Below are positions 10,001 through 17,936 of a DNA stretch of 64,000 nt, one piece after another. This DNA is from Caldifarciminota bacterium. GTDB lineage: Bacteria > Hydrothermota > Hydrothermia > B15-G9. Position 1 is the stretch's first letter. Each line of letters opens with the position of its first letter. The notes beneath the pieces are model-generated. The model ran no database searches. It had not been told where the DNA came from and worked only from the letters and a program-made list of their open reading frames with translations. The stretch is taken from the NCBI GenBank assembly GCA_015489175.1, contig WGAI01000059.1, positions 1 to 64,000 on the forward strand, written 5' to 3'. The translations under genes and the position numbers were made by a program.

Positions 10001-10582
10001 ATGGAATCCAAAAACATAATTATCAGCGGCGTTGGAGGGCAGGGTATAATACTCGCCTCTGAGCTTCTTGCCCTTGTGGCTATGGAAGAGGGGTATGATG
10101 TGAAGAAGAGCGAGGTTCACGGGATGTCGCAGCGTGGCGGCAGTGTGGTGAGCCATGTCAGGATAGGAGATAAGGTTTACTCTCCGCTTATCGAAGAAGG
10201 CACAGCCGATGCAATTCTGGCATTTGAGAAGGCTGAAGCCCTCAGATGGATTCACTACCTACATCCTGAGAGCGGCGTCGTGATAGTTAATGACCTCGAA
10301 ATCGTGCCCACGATGGTGGCGATAGGACTTGATACATATCCCGAAGATGTGGAGGGCACCATATCATCGATTGCGAGCAAATATCACATAGTCGATGGCC
10401 TCAAATACGCCCGCGAGGCTGGCAACGAGCGGACTGTCAATGTGGTTTTGCTCGGCGTTCTTTCAACATATCTGCCGTTTTCTGAGGAGACATGGCTCTC
10501 GGTGATTGAGAGGCGAGTTCCGCGTGCCGTCGAGGAGAACAAGAAAGCGTTTCTTCTGGGGCGTGGTATCTCGTCGAAATAG
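10001..10582 (+). CDS. iorB: Indolepyruvate:ferredoxin oxidoreductase, beta subunit
   Basis: The 193-residue gamma-domain subunit of 2-oxoacid:ferredoxin oxidoreductases. The N terminus IIISGVGGQGIILASELLA and KSEVHGMSQRGGSVVSHVRI are diagnostic for IorB and its relatives. GAGGAGG precedes the ATG. It pairs with iorA at 7408-9171 in an apparent iorA-orf-iorB operon that ends at the hairpin at 10607. In amino-acid fermenters this enzyme oxidises transaminated aromatic amino acids. Confidence 0.94.
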   Translation: MESKNIIISGVGGQGIILASELLALVAMEEGYDVKKSEVHGMSQRGGSVVSHVRIGDKVYSPLIEEGTADAILAFEKAEALRWIHYLHPESGVVIVNDLEIVPTMVAIGLDTYPEDVEGTISSIASKYHIVDGLKYAREAGNERTVNVVLLGVLSTYLPFSEETWLSVIERRVPRAVEENKKAFLLGRGISSK

Positions 10583-10606
10583 GGCGAAAAAGGAAGTTGT
10601 TTTTTT

Positions 10607-10633
10607 GTGCGGCCGCCCGAAGGGCGGCCGCAC
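10607..10633. terminator. GC-rich hairpin with GAA loop after iorB
   Basis: A 12-bp perfect stem, GTGCGGCCGCCC / GGGCGGCCGCAC, with loop GAA. It lies 24 nt after the iorB stop. A run of seven T lies just before rather than after the stem, so as a plus-strand terminator it lacks the usual U-tract. Same family as the hairpins at 6128, 29065, 43282 and 63436. Confidence 0.6.
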
Positions 10634-10676
10634 TGCTTAGAGCACCAACACCAACGAACGAAGTCTCGGATTGCTC

Positions 10677-10682
10677 TATAAT
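10677..10682 (+). promoter_or_regulatory. TATAAT -10 box upstream of frr
   Basis: TATAAT lies 28 nt upstream of the frr ATG, with an AAGGAGG ribosome site between them. No convincing -35 hexamer is present. It would start the frr-uppS-cdsA transcript after the hairpin at 10607. Confidence 0.5.
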
Positions 10683-10710
10683 TGAGGCCAACATAAACAA
10701 GGAGGTAGCA

Positions 10711-11274
10711 ATGTCGGACATAAAAGCACTTCAGAAAGACCTTGAGACAAGGATGAAGAAAAGCATTGAGGCTTTTAAAAACGAGCTCAAACACCTGCGG
10801 ACAGGGCGTGCGACCCCTGATTTGATCAAAGACATCAAAATTGAGTATTACGGGCAACAGCTTGAAATAAGCAAAATCGCCAGCATCGTGGTGCCCGAAC
10901 CCCGTATGCTCGTGGTTCAGCCATGGGATAAAGGGGCGATAGGCGAGATAGAGCGCGCCATCCGCAAGTCCGGGCTCGGACTTAATCCTCAGAGCGACGG
11001 CAACATCATACGCATTCCCATACCACCACTTACTGAGGAGACACGCCAGAACCTCGTCAAGCTTATCGGCACGCTCGCCGAAAAGACAAGGGTTGCGATC
11101 AGGAATATCCGTCAGGACGGCATGAACAAGTTGAAAAGATGGGAAAAGGAGAAGCAAATCTCGGAGGACGAACGGAAAAGGGCAGAGAAGGAAGTGGATG
11201 AGTTGACTAAAAAATACACCGATGAGGTTGCAAAGATAAGGAAACAGAAAGAAAAAGAGATCATGGGCGATTGA
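10711..11274 (+). CDS. frr: Ribosome recycling factor
   Basis: 187 residues, the usual RRF length. It splits post-termination ribosomes together with EF-G. Recognisable motifs are the KNELKHLRTGRATPDL segment, the VPEPRMLVVQPWDKG beta strand region, IRKSGLGLNPQSDGNIIRI, LTEETRQNLVKL and the C-terminal RNIRQDGMNKLKRWEK helix. The start at 10711 is fixed by AAGGAGG 7 nt upstream; the frame is open further upstream but without homology. It overlaps uppS by 4 nt (TTGA). Confidence 0.97.
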   Translation: MSDIKALQKDLETRMKKSIEAFKNELKHLRTGRATPDLIKDIKIEYYGQQLEISKIASIVVPEPRMLVVQPWDKGAIGEIERAIRKSGLGLNPQSDGNIIRIPIPPLTEETRQNLVKLIGTLAEKTRVAIRNIRQDGMNKLKRWEKEKQISEDERKRAEKEVDELTKKYTDEVAKIRKQKEKEIMGD

Positions 11275-12014
11275 CCCTGAGGAGCTTTCAAGCCTTGATA
11301 CCTCAAGATCGCATTCCCCGACATGTGGCTATCATAATGGACGGTAACGGGCGGTGGGCTCGCAAGAGGGGCTTGCCGCGCTACTACGGGCATAAAGTCG
11401 GTGTTGAATCCGTGAGAGAGGCTATCCGAACTGCCATCGATTTCGGCATCGAGTATCTGACCCTCTACGCCTTTTCGCGCGAAAACTGGAAAAGGCCTGG
11501 CAAGGAAGTTGAGATGATCATGTCCATTTTTCGACAAGTGCTCACGAGAGAGGTTGCCAAACTCCACCGTGAGGGCGTTAAGATCGTTGTGATGGGCAGA
11601 CTTCAAGACCTTTCTTCGGATCTGCGAAAAAGGGTTGATGAGGCGATGGAGCTTACAAAAGCCAATTCGAGGCTTAATCTCTATCTTGCAATATCTTACG
11701 GCGGAAGGACGGAGATCATGGACGCCGCAAAGAAGATGGCTCGTCTCGCAGCAGAGGGCAAACTGCGACTTGATGAGCTGAACGAAGAGGATTTCCGCAA
11801 CTTCCTCTACCATCCCGAATTACCGGATCCCGACCTCCTGATCAGGACATCCGGCGAACTCCGCGTGTCAAACTTTCTGTTGTGGCAGATAGCATATACG
11901 GAGCTCTATGTAACTGAAACGTTGTGGCCAGATTTCCGCAGAGAGGAATTTGTGAAGGCACTTGAGGATTACGCTTCAAGGGAGAGACGGTTCGGAGGAG
12001 TTAAAGCATCATGA
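11271..12014 (+). CDS. uppS: Isoprenyl transferase (undecaprenyl diphosphate synthase)
   Basis: A 247-residue cis-prenyltransferase that makes the C55 lipid carrier for cell-wall and glycan assembly. The signature IPRHVAIIMDGNGRWARKRG holds the catalytic Asp24. LYAFSRENWKRP, AISYGGRTEI and PDLLIRTSGELRVSNFLLWQ with the C-terminal LWPDF are all present. The TTG at 11271 overlaps the frr stop (TTGA) and gives the normal N-terminal length; no other start fits. It is translationally coupled to cdsA through ATGA. Its product feeds the sugar-phosphate transferases encoded just downstream. Confidence 0.95.
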   Translation: MTLRSFQALIPQDRIPRHVAIIMDGNGRWARKRGLPRYYGHKVGVESVREAIRTAIDFGIEYLTLYAFSRENWKRPGKEVEMIMSIFRQVLTREVAKLHREGVKIVVMGRLQDLSSDLRKRVDEAMELTKANSRLNLYLAISYGGRTEIMDAAKKMARLAAEGKLRLDELNEEDFRNFLYHPELPDPDLLIRTSGELRVSNFLLWQIAYTELYVTETLWPDFRREEFVKALEDYASRERRFGGVKAS

Positions 12015-12835
12015 AGAACCTGCTAACGAGGGTGTTGACAGGCGTTATCCTTGTGCCCATCGTCGTAGGCGCGCTTTACATTGGCGGAATTGCCCTGTGG
12101 CTCCTGCTATTTGCGATTTTGGTGGGTGCGGCGCTGGAGGCAAACAGGTTGATAGAACTGAAGGGGCTGATAATCCCTCGATTCCTGCTGGTGTTGGCGA
12201 TCGTGGTTTTCGGGATCGGCCTCTTCGCCGTCGGCCATTCCCTGTTCATGGGCATGCTCATGGTGCTTTCCATTTCAATGTTGATTCTCCTTTTAATTCC
12301 CGTATTTAGACAGGCGTCAGATATACCGAGCGAAAACATCGCAGAGATTCTGTCGATCTTCCTGTTCCTGTCGATCGGAGGTTTCTCCCTGTGGTTTATC
12401 AGGATTTACAGCTTTTGGGACATAATCTTTTATCTCGTCCTGATATGGATTTTCGATACAGGTGGTCTTGTGGGCGGGGTGCTTGCCGGTCATCACAAAC
12501 TTGCCCCTTATGTCAGCCCTAACAAAAGCTGGGAAGGGCTTTTCATGGGCTACATCTGGGCGACTGCTTATGTGCTGCTAGCGAAGCTCATACCCGGATT
12601 CAGAAACGCCGTTAAGGGCAACATCTGGGTGATGATTGCTGCAATTCTGGTCATGTCCACGGTGGCACAGCTCGGAGATCTCCTTGAATCCGTGTGGAAA
12701 AGGGAAGCTAAGGTCAAAGATTCATCAAACCTGTTCCCCGGTCACGGTGGCATACTCGACAGGATTGACAGCGTTTTTGCCGCCGCCCCGTTCTACCTTT
12801 TGTGGATCATTTTTTCAAGGGGTTTACCGTTTTGA
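12011..12835 (+). CDS. cdsA: Phosphatidate cytidylyltransferase
   Basis: A 274-residue membrane enzyme making CDP-diacylglycerol for phospholipid synthesis. About eight hydrophobic helices are visible. The CDP-diglyceride synthetase signature is complete near the C terminus: SVWKREAKVKDSSNLFPGH followed by GGILDRIDS. SPNKSWEGLFMGY precedes it. GGAGGAG lies 9 nt before the ATG, which overlaps the uppS stop. frr-uppS-cdsA is a conserved gene order in bacteria. Confidence 0.95.
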   Translation: MKNLLTRVLTGVILVPIVVGALYIGGIALWLLLFAILVGAALEANRLIELKGLIIPRFLLVLAIVVFGIGLFAVGHSLFMGMLMVLSISMLILLLIPVFRQASDIPSENIAEILSIFLFLSIGGFSLWFIRIYSFWDIIFYLVLIWIFDTGGLVGGVLAGHHKLAPYVSPNKSWEGLFMGYIWATAYVLLAKLIPGFRNAVKGNIWVMIAAILVMSTVAQLGDLLESVWKREAKVKDSSNLFPGHGGILDRIDSVFAAAPFYLLWIIFSRGLPF

Positions 12836-12920
12836 ACGACGACCACATTGGCGAATTTCGGGTTTTCAAATGGGCTGATACCACACACAGATTCCCGATT
12901 TTGGCTTGAATGCTCATGAA

Positions 12921-12949
12921 TTGACTTTAAAATTTTAACTGTGTAACAC
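12921..12949 (+). promoter_or_regulatory. Putative promoter for the sugar-phosphate transferase pair
   Basis: TTGACT at 12921-12926 and TAACAC at 12944-12949 with a 17-nt AT-rich spacer, in the 169-bp gap after cdsA. The -35 is close to consensus, the -10 weaker. Confidence 0.5.
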
Positions 12950-13004
12950 TCTGGAAATTCTCTGGCAACTCCCCAAAAGGAGGTGGGATTGAAGGGAAAA
13001 GTAA

Positions 13005-14426
13005 GTGTGGATGAGAAAGGTGAAGATAGACAACCATCCCATAAATAACAGGGAGCTAAAGAAAAAAAGTGGTTTTTGGCGATTTGGGATATTTGTTGTT
13101 GATTTGATTGTTCTGTTTTTGTCAGGAGTTGTTGCTCTCCTTTTGAAAAACCATAATTTAGTTTCCTCAGTTCCGACCTTATTGATACAGACGAGGAAAA
13201 TGGTTGTCCCGTCGGTTCTGCTTTACCTCGGGGCTTTCTATTTTCTTGACCTATATAATCCTCAACTCTACGAAAGTAAGATCGAAATCCTTTCTGGGAT
13301 AATAAAAGCATCGGTTTTGGCCATTCTTTTGCTTTCAGCATACGAATTCCTGTTCAAAAAATCTGTATTCTCAAGATCCTATGTGATTATACAGATTTCA
13401 ATTCTCATCCCGCTCCTCTATGCAGTAAGAAGCACATGGCTTACACATGTAAAAAGGGCAAATGTAGCTGTTGAGCGGGTTCTGTTTATCGGAACGCGTG
13501 ATGATATCGCGGCTGCACTCGCCAGTGTCAGGCAAAATGGTTTGAAAAGAGATTGCTCTATAGTCGGAGCTGTGCTGAGCCACAACGGAGTTGACGAAGT
13601 AGGCGGCGTTAAAGTGCTTGGCAAGATCAAAGACATTTCTAACATCGTGAAGGACTATGCAATAAATCGAATTATCATAGTTTCACCGATAAATTACCGC
13701 AAGTTTGTCGAGGAGATGCATGCACAGATAGAGAGAGACATAAGGATAGAGATAGTGCCCGGCATATACGAGATACTCATTGGCAAACCGGATTACGCTT
13801 TGATAGCGGATATACCGCTCATAAAAATCGTGCGTGAGGATCCGCCTGAGTGGTATTCACTTGCCAAAAGGATCATGGATCTTGCTCTTGCGCTTGTGCT
13901 AATAGTAACTACTTTTCCCATCTGGATATTGGCAGGCATTGCCATAAAGTTAACATCACCTGGGCCAATTTTTTACAAGCAGAAACGAGTAGGCCAAAAC
14001 GGCAGGGTTTTTACGATATGGAAGTTCCGGACTATGATAAATGATGCCGAGAAGGATAGCGGTCCGAGGTTCGCCAGCAAGGAGGACGATCGGATCACTC
14101 CAGTTGGCAGAATTTTGAGGAAATACAGGATCGACGAGCTCCCTCAGCTTTTGAATGTGATAAAGGGGGAGATGTCTATGGTTGGCCCCAGACCGGAAAG
14201 GGTTGAATTTGTGCAGCAGTTTGAAAAAGAGATCCCGTTTTATCACGAGAGGCACAAAGTTAAGCCCGGGATAACAGGACTCGCTCAGGTGTGGGGCAAC
14301 TATTCGACTTCGCCCGGAATAAAGCTAAAATACGATTTGATTTATATTTACAACAGATCGATACTGCTTGATCTTGAAATTTTGCTTAAAACTGCCAAAG
14401 TTGTGCTTCAGGGAACTGGAGTATAA
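13005..14426 (+). CDS. Polyprenyl-phosphate sugar-1-phosphate transferase (WbaP/WcaJ type), copy 1
   Basis: A 473-residue initiating glycosyl-1-phosphate transferase for exopolysaccharide or O-antigen. The N-terminal half has four to five transmembrane helices and a cytosolic nucleotide-fold domain (VERVLFIGTRDDIAAAL). The C-terminal catalytic domain has KRIMDLALAL with a membrane helix, KQKRVGQNGRVFTIWKFRTM, RILRKYRIDELPQLLNV, GEMSMVGPRPER and KPGITGLAQVWG. The start is GTG 13005 or ATG 13011; TAA at 13002 blocks anything earlier. The strong AGGAGGT at about 12978 is too far from either and instead fits a TTG at 12989 in another frame. Paralogue of the next gene. Confidence 0.93.
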   Translation: MWMRKVKIDNHPINNRELKKKSGFWRFGIFVVDLIVLFLSGVVALLLKNHNLVSSVPTLLIQTRKMVVPSVLLYLGAFYFLDLYNPQLYESKIEILSGIIKASVLAILLLSAYEFLFKKSVFSRSYVIIQISILIPLLYAVRSTWLTHVKRANVAVERVLFIGTRDDIAAALASVRQNGLKRDCSIVGAVLSHNGVDEVGGVKVLGKIKDISNIVKDYAINRIIIVSPINYRKFVEEMHAQIERDIRIEIVPGIYEILIGKPDYALIADIPLIKIVREDPPEWYSLAKRIMDLALALVLIVTTFPIWILAGIAIKLTSPGPIFYKQKRVGQNGRVFTIWKFRTMINDAEKDSGPRFASKEDDRITPVGRILRKYRIDELPQLLNVIKGEMSMVGPRPERVEFVQQFEKEIPFYHERHKVKPGITGLAQVWGNYSTSPGIKLKYDLIYIYNRSILLDLEILLKTAKVVLQGTGV

Positions 14427-14427
14427 T
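14422..14427 (+). promoter_or_regulatory. TATAAT between the two transferase genes
   Basis: A perfect TATAAT overlaps the stop codon region of copy 1 and lies 23 nt before the ATG of copy 2, with AAGGTGG between. The -35 region is poor, so an internal promoter is only possible. Confidence 0.3.
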
Positions 14428-14450
14428 TCTACGCTTGGGAAGGTGGCACT

Positions 14451-15836
14451 ATGTCTCCAAGATTCAGAAGTTCTGACGATAAACAAGGCTGGTTCAAACT
14501 CGTGCTGAGTTTCGCAGATGCATTCCTCATCGCAATAGTTACACTGTTGTCCTTGTGGATGAGAAATCTGTTGTTCCAGCAGTCTGGCTCCATCCTCGGT
14601 GCCCTGAAGATGTTTTATCTCGCAACTTTCCTTATTTTTTTCGTGGGAATGTATATAGCCGACGCATTCAACATGGAGGCGTTAAAAAGTCAGTCGGAGA
14701 TACTCATAGCCGTCGTGAAGGGTGTTATTATCTCTGTTGTGCTTGCATCAGCCATTGAATTTACTATGGGAATTCATTTTTTTCCTCGCGGTTACATCTT
14801 CCTGTTTGCGATAATAAGCATGCCGTTCTTTTACGCTGAGCGCGAGCTGATCGTGCGGTTATGGCACATGAAACACTCCACCGATAAGATATTGATGCTT
14901 GGTAAGCTATCCCATATCAAAACTGTCCTCGAAAGAATAAGGAAACGGGAAAAGGAGCTTTTCGTGAGGATTAAAGCCTTGGTCATCCCCGATGCGGATG
15001 TTGATGAGGTACATGGCATTCCTGTCGTAAAGCTCAAAGAGCGGAAGATCACTGAGCTTATCGATAAGCTGGGCATAAACAGGGTCATAGTTGTTTCTCC
15101 GCTTGACTATCGCAATTTGTTAAACGATCTCCACTCCACGACGAGCAGTAACATAAAAATTGAGGTTGTGCCGGGAATTTACGAGATTTTAATAGGCCGT
15201 CCCGATTACAGCTTGCTTGCAGATGTCCCACTGATTCAGCTTACCAGAAATGACCCGCCGGAATGGTATTACATAGCCAAGAGGGCGATGGACATTATTG
15301 TTTCCCTCGTGTTTCTGGCGCTTTCTCTGCCGCTTTTCATATTAGTTCCAATCGCAATAAAGCTGACATCCAAAGGCCCGGTGTTTCACAAGCAAAAACG
15401 GGTAGGAAAAGACTTTAAGCCCTTCACGATTTATAAATTCAGGACGATGGTCGAAGGGGCAGAAAAGGAAAACCGGGAGGTGATGGATCCAAACGATCCG
15501 CGAATTACGCCGATAGGAAGGATTCTGAGGAAGTATCACATCGACGAACTACCGCAATTCATGAATGTTATAAAGGGCGATATGTCGCTTGTGGGACCCC
15601 GTCCGGAGAAGATCGAGTTTTTCAAAAACTACCTCAACAGGATACCGGGATATGTGGAGCGGCAGAAAGTCAAGCCCGGTCTCACAGGGCTCGCTCAGGT
15701 ATGGGGCGATCACACCATCGACCCGGAATTCAAACTCAAGTATGACCTGATTTACATTTACAATCGAAGCATATTAGTGGACATCATGATACTTTTGAAA
15801 ACGATAAAGGTCGTGTTCAAAGGGAGAGGCATTTAG
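14451..15836 (+). CDS. Polyprenyl-phosphate sugar-1-phosphate transferase (WbaP/WcaJ type), copy 2
   Basis: 461 residues with the same architecture as copy 1: N-terminal membrane helices, an internal nucleotide-fold domain, then the catalytic domain. Motifs include KQKRVGKDFKPFTIYKFRTM, RILRKYHIDELPQFMNV, GDMSLVGPRPEK and KPGLTGLAQVWG. The linker EVVPGIYEILIGRPDYSLLA is nearly identical to copy 1 (EIVPGIYEILIGKPDYALIA), indicating tandem duplication, while the N-terminal helices have diverged. The second enzyme may use a different UDP-sugar or replace the first under other conditions; the sequence does not say which. The gene ends 1 nt from the convergent caspase gene. Confidence 0.93.
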   Translation: MSPRFRSSDDKQGWFKLVLSFADAFLIAIVTLLSLWMRNLLFQQSGSILGALKMFYLATFLIFFVGMYIADAFNMEALKSQSEILIAVVKGVIISVVLASAIEFTMGIHFFPRGYIFLFAIISMPFFYAERELIVRLWHMKHSTDKILMLGKLSHIKTVLERIRKREKELFVRIKALVIPDADVDEVHGIPVVKLKERKITELIDKLGINRVIVVSPLDYRNLLNDLHSTTSSNIKIEVVPGIYEILIGRPDYSLLADVPLIQLTRNDPPEWYYIAKRAMDIIVSLVFLALSLPLFILVPIAIKLTSKGPVFHKQKRVGKDFKPFTIYKFRTMVEGAEKENREVMDPNDPRITPIGRILRKYHIDELPQFMNVIKGDMSLVGPRPEKIEFFKNYLNRIPGYVERQKVKPGLTGLAQVWGDHTIDPEFKLKYDLIYIYNRSILVDIMILLKTIKVVFKGRGI

Positions 15837-15837
15837 C

Positions 15838-17889
15838 TCAATAGACTTTGCTAAGTGGTAAGTTCCTGTCCCCTCTCATCTGTGGCACCTGTTTGCCTCC
15901 TGTCGCGTTTACCGTTTTGTTCCGAACATAATCTGCGACCTCGCCGAGTGTGACGATTCCGTCCCGATTGTAATCAGCTTTACCACTTAAACCGTCAAGC
16001 AAATAGTAAGTGAAAATCCCGTGTTTCAGCCTGTCGTCCTCGTAAGAGAGGTCGTAAACGGAGGTCGAGGCCAGCACAGATATGCCGGGACGCGATGACG
16101 CTATCCTGTAAAGTAAATCATTTGTCGTCCTTGCAAGTATGTCCCTTGCATGCAGATCATTGTTTGGGAACAACGATGCGATCATATCAAAAGCGCCAGC
16201 ATGACAGACATCGAATATGAAAAGCACCCGCAACCTTTTGTCTGGCCATTCGAATATGTCGATTATGTCATCTCGAGATATGCCCGTGCCGACTATGTTT
16301 TGTGGATCGCCATCATGTGGGAGGAAGTAAAGTTTTCCCAATTCCGGCAGGCCATGCATCGCCATATAAACGATTACGAGATCGGTTTCCCTTGCCATCC
16401 GCGCCACCTTCATCAGGCTTTTAAGGATATTTGCCCTTGTGGCATCTTTGTTGAGAAGCGTCATGACATGGTCTGACCTTGCCCCAACATGCGGTCCTAT
16501 GAGGAAATTCGCAAAACTTTTCGCATCCGATGATGCGTACTTAAGGTTTATTCGCGGGTCGGCATAAGTATCGACTCCGACAACAACAGCCCATATCTCG
16601 CCTGTTCTTGTAAGAATGTTCGGGGAGCTCTGGCCAATTATCGTAAGGTTTTGTCTCGATATGTTGCCGTTTTTGTCTTTAGCAACGATGTTCACCCTGT
16701 TAACGCCCTCATGGACCTGGACATAAGCCTCAAATTTAGCTCCGTTAGGCTTTATTTTTGTGACATCGGCCTCAACTGAGTTTACCAGCACCTTGTCAAT
16801 CCCTGCCGGAGCATAGACGAACCCCTTTACCGGTATGAGTTCGCCTTCCCGCGCCTGAAGAAACACGGTGCCGCGTCCGTTCTGATCAACTTCTGGATCA
16901 AAAAGCACGATCTCAGGTTTCTGTTCGGATATATCAGCTTCCACGCGCCGTTTCGATTTGCTATTTTGCGTGATGTATTCGCTTCTGCTCCACCTGAAGA
17001 ACTGAACAGCACCGTCCCAGCGGCTGGCAACAATCATATTGTCAACCCAAATCACGGATTCAAACCACGATTCCCTTGATCTGAACTGATCCTCAACATC
17101 CCCATCGGGATAAGAGATGATCTTCAGCGTCGAATCACCTGAAGCCGTGATCAGGAACCTATCATTAGGCGACCAATCTACCGACCAGATGGTAGAGAGA
17201 TGCGGAGTTAGCTCCATTTTTTGCTTCCAAGCCGTCGAGAACACCATGAGCGTGTTGTCAGGCCATCCGGTGGCAATAGCTAACTTTCGCCCATCGTGCG
17301 ACCACGCCAGAGAATAGATGGCTCCGTGGTTGGGATCGATGTCCATCACCTTTTTCCATGTGGGGACTCTCACGACGACGATCCTGCCAGCAGCCGTCCC
17401 GTAAGCAAGATATTTGCCGTTAGGCGACCATGCGACTACATAGACGAAGCTACCATTATGAATTTTTTTCACAATGGAACCATCTTTCGCGTCCCAGATA
17501 ATGACGGTGCTGTCCATGCCGCCTGAAGCCAGCCATCTGCCGTTGGGAGACCATGACACGGAATGAACCGCCTGAGAATGACCGTTAAGATAAGTTTTCT
17601 CGAGCGTGGATAGGTCGAGAATGTAAAGGTTGTCTTTTGTGGCATCGCGGCCGACAATCAGCCGTTTGCCATCAGGGGAAGCCGAAATAGTTATCGCTCC
17701 CGATGTCTCGACCTGAAGTTCCGTAAACCATGTGGTGGTATCTATCAGCTTGATCCTCGATGGCAAAGAGATGGCTATTTGCCCGTTGTTGCAAAATGCA
17801 AACGGCTTTTCTCCCCACCCGATTACCCTGAAATTGAGCGTTTTGAACGGCTTGATTAGACTTATGAGCAGTATTAGCGTTCTGACCAT
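15838..17889 (-). CDS. WD40-repeat protein fused to a caspase-like (C14) peptidase
   Basis: A 683-residue protein with a short hydrophobic N terminus (VRTLILLISLI), possibly a signal or anchor. Residues of about 40-320 form WD40 blades (WSPNGRWLASGG, WSPNGKYLAYGT, WSHDGRKLAIAT, WSPNDRFLITASG). A beta-rich linker follows (VNRVNIVAKDKNGN). From about residue 430 a caspase-fold domain begins (IWAVVVGVDTYADPRINLKY), with the catalytic pair His512 (MAMHGLPE) and Cys562 (FDVCHAGA). Near the end, DYNRDGIVTLGEV is an EF-hand/dockerin-like calcium loop. Prokaryotic caspase homologues with WD40 sensors are linked to stress or defence signalling in other bacteria; here the role is inferred. No Shine-Dalgarno site is visible. 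Confidence 0.9.
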   Translation of the reverse strand: MVRTLILLISLIKPFKTLNFRVIGWGEKPFAFCNNGQIAISLPSRIKLIDTTTWFTELQVETSGAITISASPDGKRLIVGRDATKDNLYILDLSTLEKTYLNGHSQAVHSVSWSPNGRWLASGGMDSTVIIWDAKDGSIVKKIHNGSFVYVVAWSPNGKYLAYGTAAGRIVVVRVPTWKKVMDIDPNHGAIYSLAWSHDGRKLAIATGWPDNTLMVFSTAWKQKMELTPHLSTIWSVDWSPNDRFLITASGDSTLKIISYPDGDVEDQFRSRESWFESVIWVDNMIVASRWDGAVQFFRWSRSEYITQNSKSKRRVEADISEQKPEIVLFDPEVDQNGRGTVFLQAREGELIPVKGFVYAPAGIDKVLVNSVEADVTKIKPNGAKFEAYVQVHEGVNRVNIVAKDKNGNISRQNLTIIGQSSPNILTRTGEIWAVVVGVDTYADPRINLKYASSDAKSFANFLIGPHVGARSDHVMTLLNKDATRANILKSLMKVARMARETDLVIVYMAMHGLPELGKLYFLPHDGDPQNIVGTGISRDDIIDIFEWPDKRLRVLFIFDVCHAGAFDMIASLFPNNDLHARDILARTTNDLLYRIASSRPGISVLASTSVYDLSYEDDRLKHGIFTYYLLDGLSGKADYNRDGIVTLGEVADYVRNKTVNATGGKQVPQMRGDRNLPLSKVY

Positions 17890-17936
17890 GGCAGTTTACT
17901 TAACAAGCAAACTGCATGCCAGAACCCATCTCTGAA

